Positions 8,256-16,953 of a stretch of DNA of 32,349 bases are shown piece by piece. The position numbers were made by a program, and so were the translations under genes. Source of the stretch: an uncultured Oscillospiraceae bacterium. GTDB lineage: Bacteria; Bacillota; Clostridia; Oscillospirales; Oscillospiraceae. The notes under the pieces are model-generated. The model made no database searches. It had not been told where the DNA came from and was given only the letters and a program-made list of their open reading frames with translations. The stretch lies in assembly GCA_947631395.1 (NCBI GenBank), contig CANRLF010000024.1, positions 1-32,349 on the forward strand, read 5' to 3'. The first letter of the stretch is position 1; every line of letters starts with the position of its first letter.

Positions 8256-11200
8256 TCAACCGCCGAATACGGACTTCAGGAACGAAAGCCTCTCGTCGCC
8301 GCGGTTTTTGATAAGGTGCACGGCGATGTTTGCCATATGCTCCGCTCCCGCCAGTGTAAGATGCACCCCGTCGGGCTGGAAAAACTCCGCGCTTCTGCGG
8401 GAGCCCAGCTTCTCAAGGCTCAGCCGTGAATATTTCCGCATGTCGAGAACGGGCACGTTCATCTGGGCGGCCACCTCGTGCACAACGTCGCTGTACAAAT
8501 TGAGATTGGCGATACCGGACTGGAGCTTCAAATCCGTTATGGGCGTGGCCAGTATGGGCTGAGCCCCCTTATCCCGGGCGGCTGAAACGAATTTCCTCAG
8601 ATTTTCGCCGTAATCCGAAAGGCTCACCACCCGCTCCGGGTGACTTTCGTCGCAGTCGTTGTGGCCGAACTGGATAAGCAGATAATCCCCGAATTTGAGA
8701 TTATTTACAATGTCATCGAGCCGCCCCTCCTCCATGAAGGTCTTTGTCGACCGGCCGCTCATGGCGCAGTTGTCTATCATAAGCTCCGGCAGCGTGTACC
8801 GGCGCTCGGTCTCAAAGGGACATCCCTCGCGCTTATCCATAAAGGCAAGCTTCCCGCCGACGCCCTGTCCCGCCAGAGTCTGTCCCCAGCCCGTTATGCC
8901 CGACTCCTCCGGCTCATATGTCTGCATGGTGGAGTCCCCGGCCAGATACAGCGTGGGCCTATACTCCTGCCCCGGTAGCACATTTTTAAACTCCATATCG
9001 CTGGCGTAGTAGAAGCTTGGGTACACCGGCTGGTTGTAGCAGTTATTCTGCCAGGCCACACCGCACCTGTATTGCGGGTCGTGCATCAGCGTAAAGAGCT
9101 TGTGTGGCGCGTCGTCTACGTTGGTGTATATCCTTATTGCCGTGTTGTCCGCGTGCTTTAGGACAATCTCCTCCCGCCAGTCGCCGAAGAGGTCGGCGAC
9201 CAGGCACGGCACGGCCTTTGTCCCGTGGTTCGTGCTTGTGCCCTCGGGCCTCAGCATCACCCCGCGCCTGGGGTCCACCACCCGCCCGATGGCCGCCCCG
9301 GCGGGGCCCTCGCTCATGTAATCCGGCCCGTCGGTCAGCTGTGTTGTCATGTCCCCGGCCCAGAAGATACGCATATTCGTGCTTGGGGCGGATATTGGGA
9401 GCTTATTTCCCTTGCAGTCAAATACGTCGTTTACCCATACCTGAAGTCCCCTGACCCCGTCGGCTATGTCGCCTATCATGCACCGGCCCAGGTCCCCCTC
9501 GTAATACTGCCCGAAATATACCTTCCCCGTCTCCGCGTCCCTGAGGGCGTAGCCGTATGGGGCGTTCTTCCCCTCCTCGTAGACGTTGAATATCTCCTTC
9601 CCGGGCCTGTCGGGGTCGATGTCCGCCACGTGCATGGCGTCCCCGTGGCCAAGCTTTGCGTCCCTCCCGTCGGGTAGCTTCCCTCTCGCCGAATATAAAA
9701 GGGTCCCGTCGTGGTCCACCACCGCCGCGCCGTATATGAGCTCCATCCGCCCGTCCCCGTCAATATCCGAGGTTGACACGCTGTGGTTCCCCTGTCCCGC
9801 AAGGCCCCCCATAGTCGGGTGGCTCCCGGTCCGCTGTGTGGTGGTGTAGTCAAAGGGATTTGCCATGGGCATAAATCCGGAGTCGGCCTGCCACACCTTG
9901 TGGAACTTGTTCTCAAAGAAGTCATAGGCCGCCACGAAGGCCCTTGTGTAATATCCCCTGCACATGAGAAGATATGGCCTTTCGCCGTCCAAGTACCCCA
10001 CGCCCGCCAAGAACCTGTCCACCCTGTTGCAGGGCTCGATCCTCGTCCAGGCGTAGTCCCCCCACATAAGGCCGTCGTCGCCTCTCGCGGGCTCATAATG
10101 TATGGTGTCCAGCTCCTGGCCCAGGCCGTCGAACATGGTGAGATACTCCGGCCCCTCGTAAATGAACCCCTCGAACTCCGAAAGCTTGTTTTTCGGGTCC
10201 CTGGCCGGAGCCCACTCGTCGATGAAATAGTCCGCCAGCGCCTCCGCCTCGCCCCTGGTCAGGGGATACGGAAATCTCCGCGGTATATTGAGGCACTCCT
10301 CTACCGTCCCCGGCCAGTGCCCTGCCAGCACCTCCGGGTGCCTCGTCCAGCCCTCGAACACGTCAGCTATGTGCTTTCTGAAGTCCGAGGCCGAGCACAC
10401 ATAGTTGTCCTGATTTGACCACCCCGCCTCGATGTCCTCCTGGGGCATGGTGATATATTCCTCCGAAAGCACACTGCCGTCCGGGGCAAACCTTGTCATC
10501 ATCGTCCCCGGCGCGGTCTTTACGGCCATCTCCGCCCTGCCGTCGCCGTTGAAGTCGTAGACCATGAACTGTGTGTAGTGGTTCCCGGCCCTGATATTCG
10601 GCCCCATGTCCAGCCTCCAGAGTATGGTGCCGTCAAGCCGGTAGCAGTCAAGTATGCAGTGCCCCGTATATCCCCGCTGGCTCACGTCCCTGGCGTTATT
10701 GGGGCTCCACTTGAGTATGAACTCATACTCCCCGTCCCCGTCCACATCGCCCACGCTCACGTCGGAGCCGTGGTATGTATACTCATCCCCCGCCGGCGTC
10801 ACGCCGCCATCGGGCTTTTTGATGGGAATATCTATATAATTTTGCGCCCAGGGCCGAACGGCGGCGCAGGGCTTCTGCTCAACGCCGGCGTAAATCGCCG
10901 CCACGCTGTACATATCCTCCGCCGTGCCCTTATCGTCCCTGAAGCTCGTCCTGTCCGTCACCACGGCGACCCTCTCGCCGTTTTTGTATACGGCGAAATC
11001 CGCCCCGGCAAGTCCCGTCCTTGTAAAGCCGTTGACCTCGCCACGGAGCAACCGCCAGCTCAGGAACACCCCTCCGCCCACGGCCACCGCCACAAGCCCT
11101 CTCCCCAGCTTCTCAAGCTGCGGTCTCGCGGCCTTGCCCACGGGCGTGCGGACTATTTCGCTCGCGTCCAGCTCCGCGCCGGTGATGTCCACGGCCCTCA

Positions 11201-11396
11201 GTCTCAGGTAATACGGTATGTGCGTGGACCTTTTGAACACCGTAGAGGTCCCCCTCACCGGCGCCAAAGGCTTCAGAATATGCGCCGGAGTATCCCTGTC
11301 GCTCCATGAAAGCTCATAATAGTCCGCCCCCGGCACAGCCTCCCAGGCCACGCTCACCCCGTCGGCCGTCAGGTTAGAAAGCTCAAGCTCGATCAT
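8256..11396 (-). CDS. FnIII-PL11-CE12 fusion: rhamnogalacturonan lyase plus acetylesterase
   Basis: The first part cleaves the RG-I backbone by beta-elimination; the last part should remove acetyl esters. Residues 1-85 look like an FnIII domain. About 90-810 is a PL11 lyase like YesW/YesX, with calcium-binding loops DVDGDGE (217-223), DFNGDGR (281-287) and DIDGDGR (544-550). About 814-1035 is an SGNH domain with S822 in AGDSTMQ, G881 in MSGRS, N913 in FGHND and D1009/H1012 in DGVHLTLAG. PL11 alone is usually about 600 residues, so the 1046-residue length agrees with a fusion. There is no signal peptide, which suggests cytoplasmic action on imported oligosaccharides. GTGAGGATATTTT supports the start. 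The product would feed the GH105 hydrolase. Confidence 0.92.
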   Translation of the reverse strand: MIELELSNLTADGVSVAWEAVPGADYYELSWSDRDTPAHILKPLAPVRGTSTVFKRSTHIPYYLRLRAVDITGAELDASEIVRTPVGKAARPQLEKLGRGLVAVAVGGGVFLSWRLLRGEVNGFTRTGLAGADFAVYKNGERVAVVTDRTSFRDDKGTAEDMYSVAAIYAGVEQKPCAAVRPWAQNYIDIPIKKPDGGVTPAGDEYTYHGSDVSVGDVDGDGEYEFILKWSPNNARDVSQRGYTGHCILDCYRLDGTILWRLDMGPNIRAGNHYTQFMVYDFNGDGRAEMAVKTAPGTMMTRFAPDGSVLSEEYITMPQEDIEAGWSNQDNYVCSASDFRKHIADVFEGWTRHPEVLAGHWPGTVEECLNIPRRFPYPLTRGEAEALADYFIDEWAPARDPKNKLSEFEGFIYEGPEYLTMFDGLGQELDTIHYEPARGDDGLMWGDYAWTRIEPCNRVDRFLAGVGYLDGERPYLLMCRGYYTRAFVAAYDFFENKFHKVWQADSGFMPMANPFDYTTTQRTGSHPTMGGLAGQGNHSVSTSDIDGDGRMELIYGAAVVDHDGTLLYSARGKLPDGRDAKLGHGDAMHVADIDPDRPGKEIFNVYEEGKNAPYGYALRDAETGKVYFGQYYEGDLGRCMIGDIADGVRGLQVWVNDVFDCKGNKLPISAPSTNMRIFWAGDMTTQLTDGPDYMSEGPAGAAIGRVVDPRRGVMLRPEGTSTNHGTKAVPCLVADLFGDWREEIVLKHADNTAIRIYTNVDDAPHKLFTLMHDPQYRCGVAWQNNCYNQPVYPSFYYASDMEFKNVLPGQEYRPTLYLAGDSTMQTYEPEESGITGWGQTLAGQGVGGKLAFMDKREGCPFETERRYTLPELMIDNCAMSGRSTKTFMEEGRLDDIVNNLKFGDYLLIQFGHNDCDESHPERVVSLSDYGENLRKFVSAARDKGAQPILATPITDLKLQSGIANLNLYSDVVHEVAAQMNVPVLDMRKYSRLSLEKLGSRRSAEFFQPDGVHLTLAGAEHMANIAVHLIKNRGDERLSFLKSVFGG

Positions 11397-11405
11397 AAAA
11401 TATCC

Positions 11406-13442
11406 TCACTTTAAAATTCCGTATTTCACCGGTTTTCCGTAAATATTGGCCCTGCTCCCCGTGACGGTCAGCACAAGCTCGTTTTCCTCCTTCTCGGCAA
11501 GCCCCGCAAGGTCGAACCGATGGGGCCCCCAGAAGGACGCCCCGGCGTCCGCCCCGTTCACCGTAAGCTCCGCCATCTCCTCCGCCCGGACCTCCAATAT
11601 CCCACGTGTCCTGCCAATCGTGGCCCTGTATACCTTCTTCGCCTCCCGATTGTCCGTCCCAATAAGCTCAAATTCCGGCGCGGGTATCATCTCCCTCTCC
11701 ACCCTCGCGGGCAGGGACTCAAACTCCTCCTCGGAGCAGGCGAAAATGAGAAGGCTCCCCCTTCTCGGAAGTCTCAATTCCCCCTCGAACCTGTACTCCT
11801 CATTCGTCCACGGGTCATACTGCCCGTAGTGCCCCGCCGGTAAAATTACCGCCGTCTCGATGTCCGCCTCCCCGGCGTTCACCAAAAGCCTGCACTCCCG
11901 GCCCAGCTTCTCAAACCTTATGCACCGAAGCTCCGGCTCCGGCCTTTCGCAAACTATATCCGGCTCCACGGCCCCCGCGTCCCTGGACACTCCCGTGAAC
12001 ATATCCTCCGGCCCGATAAGGGCGTCAAAGGCCATATCCTCACAGTACAGCCTCCCCCTCTCCTCCCGGCACTGTCCCCAGAAGCTCTCGGGTATGTACT
12101 GAAATCCTATCTGATTTTCAAATAGCGGCGCCACCCTCTCAGGCATGAGTGCCCTGTTCTTACACAGCACCGCCACCTTCGCGTGGAGCTTCGCGTCCGT
12201 CATAAGGTACGATACGCGCTTTATATAGTCCGTCCACATGCGGTATCTCGGCCACCATATGCTGTGCGGCCCCACGTCCGGCGGCCGCTCGTCCTTCCTG
12301 GCGCCCACGACGCTGTAATAAAAGGCGTGGAGTATATACATATTCACGCCCCGGACGGCCAGATAGTCTATGAACCACTTAATATCCCCCGCCGTCATGC
12401 TCCAGGGGTTCTCCTCCCCGCCGCATACGCCCAGGCACTCGTTGGAATTTCTCCGCCTGCCCAATATCCTCGCCGCGTCGGCGGAGCACTTGCCCTGGGC
12501 CGAGTCCGGCCCTATAAGATCCCCCACCTCCGGCGAGACCTGCCTGTACACCAGATCCTGCCCCGGGATGTGGAAATGCCGCTCCCTCTCTATGTCGTCG
12601 CTCCTGTCCGGGTGCCCCATGAGGGCAATGCCGTGCTTTTCGCACCACTCCGAGAGGGATGCGTAATATACGTCGTTTTCCCTCTTTATGATGAGCTCCC
12701 AATAAAGCCTCGTGGCCTCGTTTTCCCTCTTCTCAAATAGCGCCGTCAGGTCCTCTATCTTCCCTCCCGCGCTTTTGAAAATATCCGCGAAGCCCCGTGT
12801 CCATGGCATGAACCCCATATTCTCCACGCACCGGCCCAGCATGTTGGGCTCGTCGGTGAAAAATCCCATGACCGTGTTGCCGAAATACTCGTGAAACTCC
12901 CTGTAATACGCCTCGTGTGTCAGGGCTATGAACCGGCTCACCGCCTCAGGGTTTAAAATATCCGCGCTCTTCGGGGCGTTTTCCTCCCGGTCGTCCTCCC
13001 CGTAGTGGACCCCCCTTATGGTCCCGCCCGTGTGCCTTACAGCAAGAATGCCGGCATCAGTATGTGCCAGCACCTCGTCCCCCGGCTCCGTGGCGGACGT
13101 CAGCAAAAGCCCCTGGCTTTCAAGCTCCGGGTGCCCCTTAACCACCTGTCCGCAGGCCGAGCCCGAGGGGTACATCCCCTCGTCATAAAATACCACCCGC
13201 ATATCGAGCTCCCGGCATGTCGTGACCGCCGTGCGGATGTATGAGAAAAATTCCTTCGATAAATACCCAATCCTCTTCGGAAGTCCCATCCTCGGATGGA
13301 GCACCACCGCGTCGATGCCGTGGTCCTTGAAGTCCCGAAGCTGCCTTTTTATCTCCTTATGCCTGAGATCCCCGTTCAAAAAAAGGAACGGCACCGGCGA
13401 AAACTCCCCTCCCGGATCCCTCATTATCTCTGAAATCACCAT
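11406..13442 (-). CDS. GH106-like glycoside hydrolase (putative alpha-L-rhamnosidase)
   Basis: The N-terminal half has the pattern of the GH106-related barrel: PFLFLNGDLRHKEIKRQLRDF, LHPRMGL, YLSKEFF, then FYDEGMYPSGSACG (85-98) and GFFTDEPNMLG (193-203), each with acidic residues that could be catalytic. At 678 residues it is much shorter than the roughly 1,000-residue characterised GH106 alpha-L-rhamnosidases. The C-terminal part ends in a small beta domain (about 585-678). Removal of rhamnose from RG-I fragments fits the operon, but the activity is inferred from weak family resemblance. The start at 13442 follows AAGGTGATCTAT; a GTG at 13451 is less likely. It is the first gene after a strong promoter that lies in the end of the upstream gene. 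Confidence 0.75.
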   Translation of the reverse strand: MVISEIMRDPGGEFSPVPFLFLNGDLRHKEIKRQLRDFKDHGIDAVVLHPRMGLPKRIGYLSKEFFSYIRTAVTTCRELDMRVVFYDEGMYPSGSACGQVVKGHPELESQGLLLTSATEPGDEVLAHTDAGILAVRHTGGTIRGVHYGEDDREENAPKSADILNPEAVSRFIALTHEAYYREFHEYFGNTVMGFFTDEPNMLGRCVENMGFMPWTRGFADIFKSAGGKIEDLTALFEKRENEATRLYWELIIKRENDVYYASLSEWCEKHGIALMGHPDRSDDIERERHFHIPGQDLVYRQVSPEVGDLIGPDSAQGKCSADAARILGRRRNSNECLGVCGGEENPWSMTAGDIKWFIDYLAVRGVNMYILHAFYYSVVGARKDERPPDVGPHSIWWPRYRMWTDYIKRVSYLMTDAKLHAKVAVLCKNRALMPERVAPLFENQIGFQYIPESFWGQCREERGRLYCEDMAFDALIGPEDMFTGVSRDAGAVEPDIVCERPEPELRCIRFEKLGRECRLLVNAGEADIETAVILPAGHYGQYDPWTNEEYRFEGELRLPRRGSLLIFACSEEEFESLPARVEREMIPAPEFELIGTDNREAKKVYRATIGRTRGILEVRAEEMAELTVNGADAGASFWGPHRFDLAGLAEKEENELVLTVTGSRANIYGKPVKYGILK

Positions 13443-13501
13443 ATAGATCACCTTTTTCGGCTGAATTTGCAGACTGTTAAGCTCCCCTCTGTCGGCTCAC
13501 C

Positions 13502-13530
13502 ATTATATACTCATTTTTTCTTTTTTTCAA
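13502..13530 (-). promoter_or_regulatory. Promoter of the degradation operon
   Basis: Read leftwards: TTGAAA at 13530-13525, a 17-nt spacer, and a perfect TATAAT at 13507-13502. The -35 lies inside the last codons of the 216-residue membrane protein gene. The leader to the ATG at 13442 is about 50 nt. No copy of the AraC boxes seen near 18.1 and 19.1 kb is present just upstream. Confidence 0.8.
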
Positions 13531-14161
13531 TATGTGGCTCCAGCGGCGCGGCAAGATATTTCCTGTTTTTCAGCTTCGCCTTCTGCTTGGCCTTCCCCGT
13601 GTGCTCGTCGTCCATGCGCTTATAACGTATGGCCGTGCGCAAAAAGGTGATGATATAAAATAGGCACATGACGAACCACAGCGCCAGCACCAAAAGGCTG
13701 AATATGCCCAAAAACAGGAACATCTCCGCCACCGAGCAGGCCACAAGGGCGATGTAGGTTATCTGCACCATCCTCCGCCAGCGCTCGATGATGGGGAGGT
13801 TCAAATGCCGCTTTTCAATTCTTTCCAGGTCCGCCACGCCCATGCTCAGCATCTTCATGGTTCCCAGCACACCGGCCGTCTGAAGCAGGATGCAGACAAG
13901 GGCGGCTATACCCGTGGGGGCAACGAGCTGAAGGGCCAGGGAGAATATCCCCATCACCGCGCAAAGCCACACAAGGCGGGAGAAGGAGTAGGACTTGTCC
14001 CGGAGCTTCCATGCGTTCCAGGCGATAAGCCCGTAGCCCACGATGTCCGGTAGCAGGTCCACCACCATCTCGCTGGACGAAAACCCCAAAAGGTTCATGT
14101 CCGTCAGCGTTATATTGAAATAGAAAAACACAAAAACAAGTCCCGCGGGTATAAAAAACAT
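13511..14161 (-). CDS. Multi-pass membrane protein of unknown function
   Basis: I do not recognise this 216-residue protein. It has about five to six hydrophobic segments: near residues 2-20, 30-47, 58-80, 84-102, 127-150 and 152-175. The tail is very basic and ends HIEKKKK, so the C-terminus is probably cytoplasmic. The start at 14161 is chosen because AAAGGAGAACATC precedes it; the open frame runs to 14218 but the earlier part has no ribosome binding site. It has its own likely promoter and lies between the importer and the degradation operon. B. subtilis has a small integral membrane protein (YesV) in its RG-I cluster; any equivalence is speculation. Confidence 0.75.
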   Translation of the reverse strand: MFFIPAGLVFVFFYFNITLTDMNLLGFSSSEMVVDLLPDIVGYGLIAWNAWKLRDKSYSFSRLVWLCAVMGIFSLALQLVAPTGIAALVCILLQTAGVLGTMKMLSMGVADLERIEKRHLNLPIIERWRRMVQITYIALVACSVAEMFLFLGIFSLLVLALWFVMCLFYIITFLRTAIRYKRMDDEHTGKAKQKAKLKNRKYLAAPLEPHIEKKKK

Positions 14162-14206
14162 GATGTTCTCCTTTACGGTCTTATCCTGGGTATTATTTGC
14201 GAAGCC

Positions 14207-14237
14207 GTGAGAGGCCAAAAGGCTTTTGAGCTCTCAC
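14207..14237. other. Inverted repeat in the leader of the membrane protein gene
   Basis: GTGAGAG at 14207-14213 and CTCTCAC at 14231-14237 form a 7-bp stem, and an inner CAAAAG/CTTTTG pairing extends it. It would lie in the 5' leader of the 14161 start, between the predicted promoter and the ribosome binding site. No terminator T run follows. Confidence 0.4.
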
Positions 14238-14259
14238 CGCCCCGTAAATTCCCGGTTAC

Positions 14260-14287
14260 AGTCTACCACGATCGCGTAAAATTTCAA
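14260..14287 (-). promoter_or_regulatory. Likely promoter of the membrane protein gene
   Basis: Read leftwards: TTGAAA at 14287-14282, a 16-nt spacer, TAGACT at 14265-14260. It lies between the importer terminator and the start at 14161. Confidence 0.5.
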
Positions 14288-14319
14288 CCCGGTATCACAA
14301 TTCCTTTGACACGCAAAGC

Positions 14320-14343
14320 GCGCCGCGCCTTTCGGCGCGGCGC
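14320..14343 (-). terminator. Terminator after the solute-binding protein gene
   Basis: A 10-bp perfect stem of GCGCCGCGCC (14320-14329) with GGCGCGGCGC (14334-14343) closes on a 4-nt loop that reads GAAA leftwards. The T run after it is short (GCTTTGCG), so it may be a weak terminator or a 3' protective hairpin. Confidence 0.6.
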
Positions 14344-14375
14344 ACACTTATGATGCTATGTAGTTTATACTGAGA

Positions 14376-15932
14376 TCAGCCCTGGTTGGCCTGATAAGCG
14401 GCATTGACCTCTTCCTTGATCTGGGCGCCGCCGAGGGACTCCCACTCAGCGACAGCGGCCTGGAACTCGTCCCATGTGCCCTGGTTGGCGCAGTACCTGA
14501 TCATGGCGTTGGTGACCTTGGAGTAGATGTTACTGGACTCCTTGACGTAGGTCTCGGACTGTACCTGATAGGCAAGAGCCGGGTTGATAAGGGCATACTG
14601 ACGGGCCTCGACCTCGGCCTCAAGGCACTTCTCGCCGGCCACGTCGGGCTTGGCCTGGACGGCGTCGTCAATGGTGAAGGGCAGGTAAGCGATGACCTGG
14701 TTCAGGCCCTGGCTGGGCAGGTTCTGGGCCTCGACGCCCTTTTCCTGCACAGCGTAGCCGTCCTCCATGTGATAGCTGACGCCCTCGATACCAAGTTCTG
14801 CAAGAGCGCGCATCTTGCTGTCGTTCATCTTGTCGAGGAACTTAAGGCAATTCTTCACGTCCTCCTCGGTCTTGGCGCCGGCCTTGGTGATAAGGTAGCC
14901 GCCCTTGTAAACGGCCAGGCAGGCGGTGTAACCGTTGATGTTGCTGACCATCTCAGTCCATGCGTTGTCGGGGTGTTCAGGATCGGGGGACGGGGTATCA
15001 ACAACGGACTTGACGTCGTTGGCGGTGTTGGTGAAGTACCTCCAGGCGCGGCGTCCGCCGCCGTCCAGAGTGTCGACGAAAGCGCCCACATTGCCCTTCT
15101 GGAACTGCTCGCCCCAGCCGTCGGCTGTGACGGAGGCCCAGTCGGGACGTACAATGCCGTCCTCGGTGAGCTTGCGGATCCAGTCGCAGGCCTGCTTGTA
15201 CTCATCGGTCTCCCACGCGGGGACAAGGGTGCCGTCCTTCTCCACCCAGTCGGGGGTGATGCCGAACCAGGAGAAGATGATCTTGAGGTAATCGGAGTAG
15301 CCGGAGTTCATCTCAAGGCCGTAGGTGTCCTGCTTGCCGTTGCCGTCGGGATCGTTGTAGGTGAAGGCGTAGAGCATATTGTAGACGTCGTCAATGGTCT
15401 TGGGCTTCTCGATGCCGAGCTTGGCGGCCCAGTCGCCGCGGTAGCTCAGACCGTAACGGCCGGTCTCACGCATGGTGGGGATGGCGATCCACTTGCCCTG
15501 GACGGTGAGGATGTCCTTCACGTTATCGGGGCACTGGGCAAGGTTGGGATAGTCGGTGGGGTTGATGAACTGGCTCAGGTCCCAGAACGCGTCGTTCTGA
15601 GCGGCCTGAATGATGGTGGTGGAGATGTCGCCGGAGAAGGTGAGGATCATGGGCATGTTGTCCTTGTCCATGAGGGTCATGTTCAGCTTGTCGCCGTAGC
15701 CCTCAGAGGAGACGAACTGCCACACGGGCGAAACGCCGGTGTACTCCTCAACGGCCTTCTGGACAGCGCCGTCCTTGTCCTTGGTCTCGGACATCTCGCC
15801 GCCGTAGAGGCTGATGGTCATGACCGAGATCTGGCCATCCTTGAGTTCGTTCTTACTGCCGCCGCAGGAAGCCAGGACGCTTACCAGCATAACGGTGGCA
15901 AGAACAAGAGCAAGTACTTTTTTCATTTTCAT
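14376..15932 (-). CDS. Extracellular solute-binding lipoprotein of a sugar ABC importer (YtcQ/LipO type)
   Basis: It would capture oligosaccharides outside the membrane and hand them to the two permeases upstream. The mature protein is anchored at C23 of the lipobox LASC, after a short basic start (MKMKK) and a hydrophobic stretch. The length of 518 residues is usual for the large binding proteins paired with LplB/LplC permeases. The start at 15932 follows CAGGAGGATACTTT; the frame is open to 15977 without a better site. The gene order (permease, permease, binding protein) matches YteP-YtcP-YtcQ-type importers, which are linked to rhamnogalacturonan in Bacillus. Its codons end in C more often than those of the leftward enzyme genes, which may reflect high expression. 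Substrate specificity is inferred from context. Confidence 0.93.
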   Translation of the reverse strand: MKMKKVLALVLATVMLVSVLASCGGSKNELKDGQISVMTISLYGGEMSETKDKDGAVQKAVEEYTGVSPVWQFVSSEGYGDKLNMTLMDKDNMPMILTFSGDISTTIIQAAQNDAFWDLSQFINPTDYPNLAQCPDNVKDILTVQGKWIAIPTMRETGRYGLSYRGDWAAKLGIEKPKTIDDVYNMLYAFTYNDPDGNGKQDTYGLEMNSGYSDYLKIIFSWFGITPDWVEKDGTLVPAWETDEYKQACDWIRKLTEDGIVRPDWASVTADGWGEQFQKGNVGAFVDTLDGGGRRAWRYFTNTANDVKSVVDTPSPDPEHPDNAWTEMVSNINGYTACLAVYKGGYLITKAGAKTEEDVKNCLKFLDKMNDSKMRALAELGIEGVSYHMEDGYAVQEKGVEAQNLPSQGLNQVIAYLPFTIDDAVQAKPDVAGEKCLEAEVEARQYALINPALAYQVQSETYVKESSNIYSKVTNAMIRYCANQGTWDEFQAAVAEWESLGGAQIKEEVNAAYQANQG

Positions 15933-15986
15933 AAAGTATCCTCCTGTTTTGTTTTTCGACAGCCCTTCGACTGTCATGTTTACTTA

Positions 15987-16013
15987 TTACAAACGGCTCA
16001 CGCCGCGTGTAAA
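15987..16013. other. Hairpin between permease and binding-protein genes
   Basis: TTACA (15987-15991) pairs with TGTAA (16008-16012), and CGGC (15994-15997) pairs with GCCG (16002-16005). There is no T run. Hairpins here could set the higher level of binding protein mRNA known for such importers; that is inference. Confidence 0.4.
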
Positions 16014-16014
16014 C

Positions 16015-16938
16015 TTAACCCTTCACGGAGCCGACCATGACGCCGGCGGTGAAGAACTTCTGGATGAAGGGGTACACGACCAGGATGGGCACGGTGGCCA
16101 CAACGGTGGTGGCGTTGCGGACGGCCTTTGTGGGAGGCGCGCCCCAGGTGCCCCAGTCGATTGTACCGTTGTCGTTTATGGCGCTCGTGAGCATGATGAT
16201 ACGCCTCAAGCAGATCTGAACGACCTCCTTGGACTGGTCGTCGATGTACATCATCGCGCCGAAGTAGGCGTTCCAGTGGCCCACGGCGTAGAAGAGCGAC
16301 ACGGATGCCAGCACCGGGGCTGACAGCGGCAGCATGACCCTCAGGAATATGTACAGGTCATTGGCGCCGTCTATGATGGCCGCCTCCTCCAGGTCATCCG
16401 GTATGCCCTGGAAGTAGTTTTTGATGATGATCATGTTGAAGGCGCTCATGGCTCCGGGCAGCCACAGGGCCCAGTAGGTGTTGCCCAGATGCAGAAGGTT
16501 GGTGATAAGCAGGTAGCTGGGGACCATGCCGCCGCTGAAGAGCATGATGATGATGACCATGTTCATAAAGAAGTTGCGGCCCCGCAGGTACTTGCGGCTC
16601 AGGGGGTAGGCCATGGTGCAGGATACGAACATGTTGATTGCCGTACCGATCACCGTGACTATTACGGAGTTTTTAAGTCCGTTGAACACCGAGCCTTCAT
16701 GGAATATGTAGGTGTACGCGTTGATGGTGGGCGCATTGGGGATGATGAAGAACGGGCGCTCCAGTATCTCCCGCTCGCTGGCGAAGGAGGAGCCGAACAC
16801 GTAAAGGAAGGGCAGTACGCATATGAGCGCCGCGATAGCCGTTATGATGTAGAATATGATCTGTATGACCATATCCCCGGGTGAGCGGTGATTAAAACCG
16901 TTTGTGCCCTTTTCTATCTTTCCAGCCTTAGTTGCCAT
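16015..16938 (-). CDS. ABC sugar permease, LplC/YtcP type
   Basis: This is one of two membrane subunits of the oligosaccharide importer. The 307 residues hold about six hydrophobic segments. The cytoplasmic EAA loop, where the ATPase docks, is clear at 184-208 (EEAAIIDGANDLYIFLRVMLPLSAP). The family-typical start of the periplasmic region, SFASEREI, follows the first membrane segment. The start at 16938 has GGGAGGCGGAGAAT upstream and lies 15 nt after the stop of the partner permease, so the two are cotranscribed. No ATPase gene is in the window; a shared MsmX-like ATPase elsewhere is the known arrangement for this class. Confidence 0.92.
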   Translation of the reverse strand: MATKAGKIEKGTNGFNHRSPGDMVIQIIFYIITAIAALICVLPFLYVFGSSFASEREILERPFFIIPNAPTINAYTYIFHEGSVFNGLKNSVIVTVIGTAINMFVSCTMAYPLSRKYLRGRNFFMNMVIIIMLFSGGMVPSYLLITNLLHLGNTYWALWLPGAMSAFNMIIIKNYFQGIPDDLEEAAIIDGANDLYIFLRVMLPLSAPVLASVSLFYAVGHWNAYFGAMMYIDDQSKEVVQICLRRIIMLTSAINDNGTIDWGTWGAPPTKAVRNATTVVATVPILVVYPFIQKFFTAGVMVGSVKG

Positions 16939-16953
16939 ATTCTCCGCCTCCCA

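Noticed and set aside
14769-16040. Plus-strand open frame of 423 codons opposite the solute-binding protein gene
   Set aside because: It mirrors the binding-protein gene, is Gly/Val/Leu-rich in a low-complexity manner, and has no start signals.
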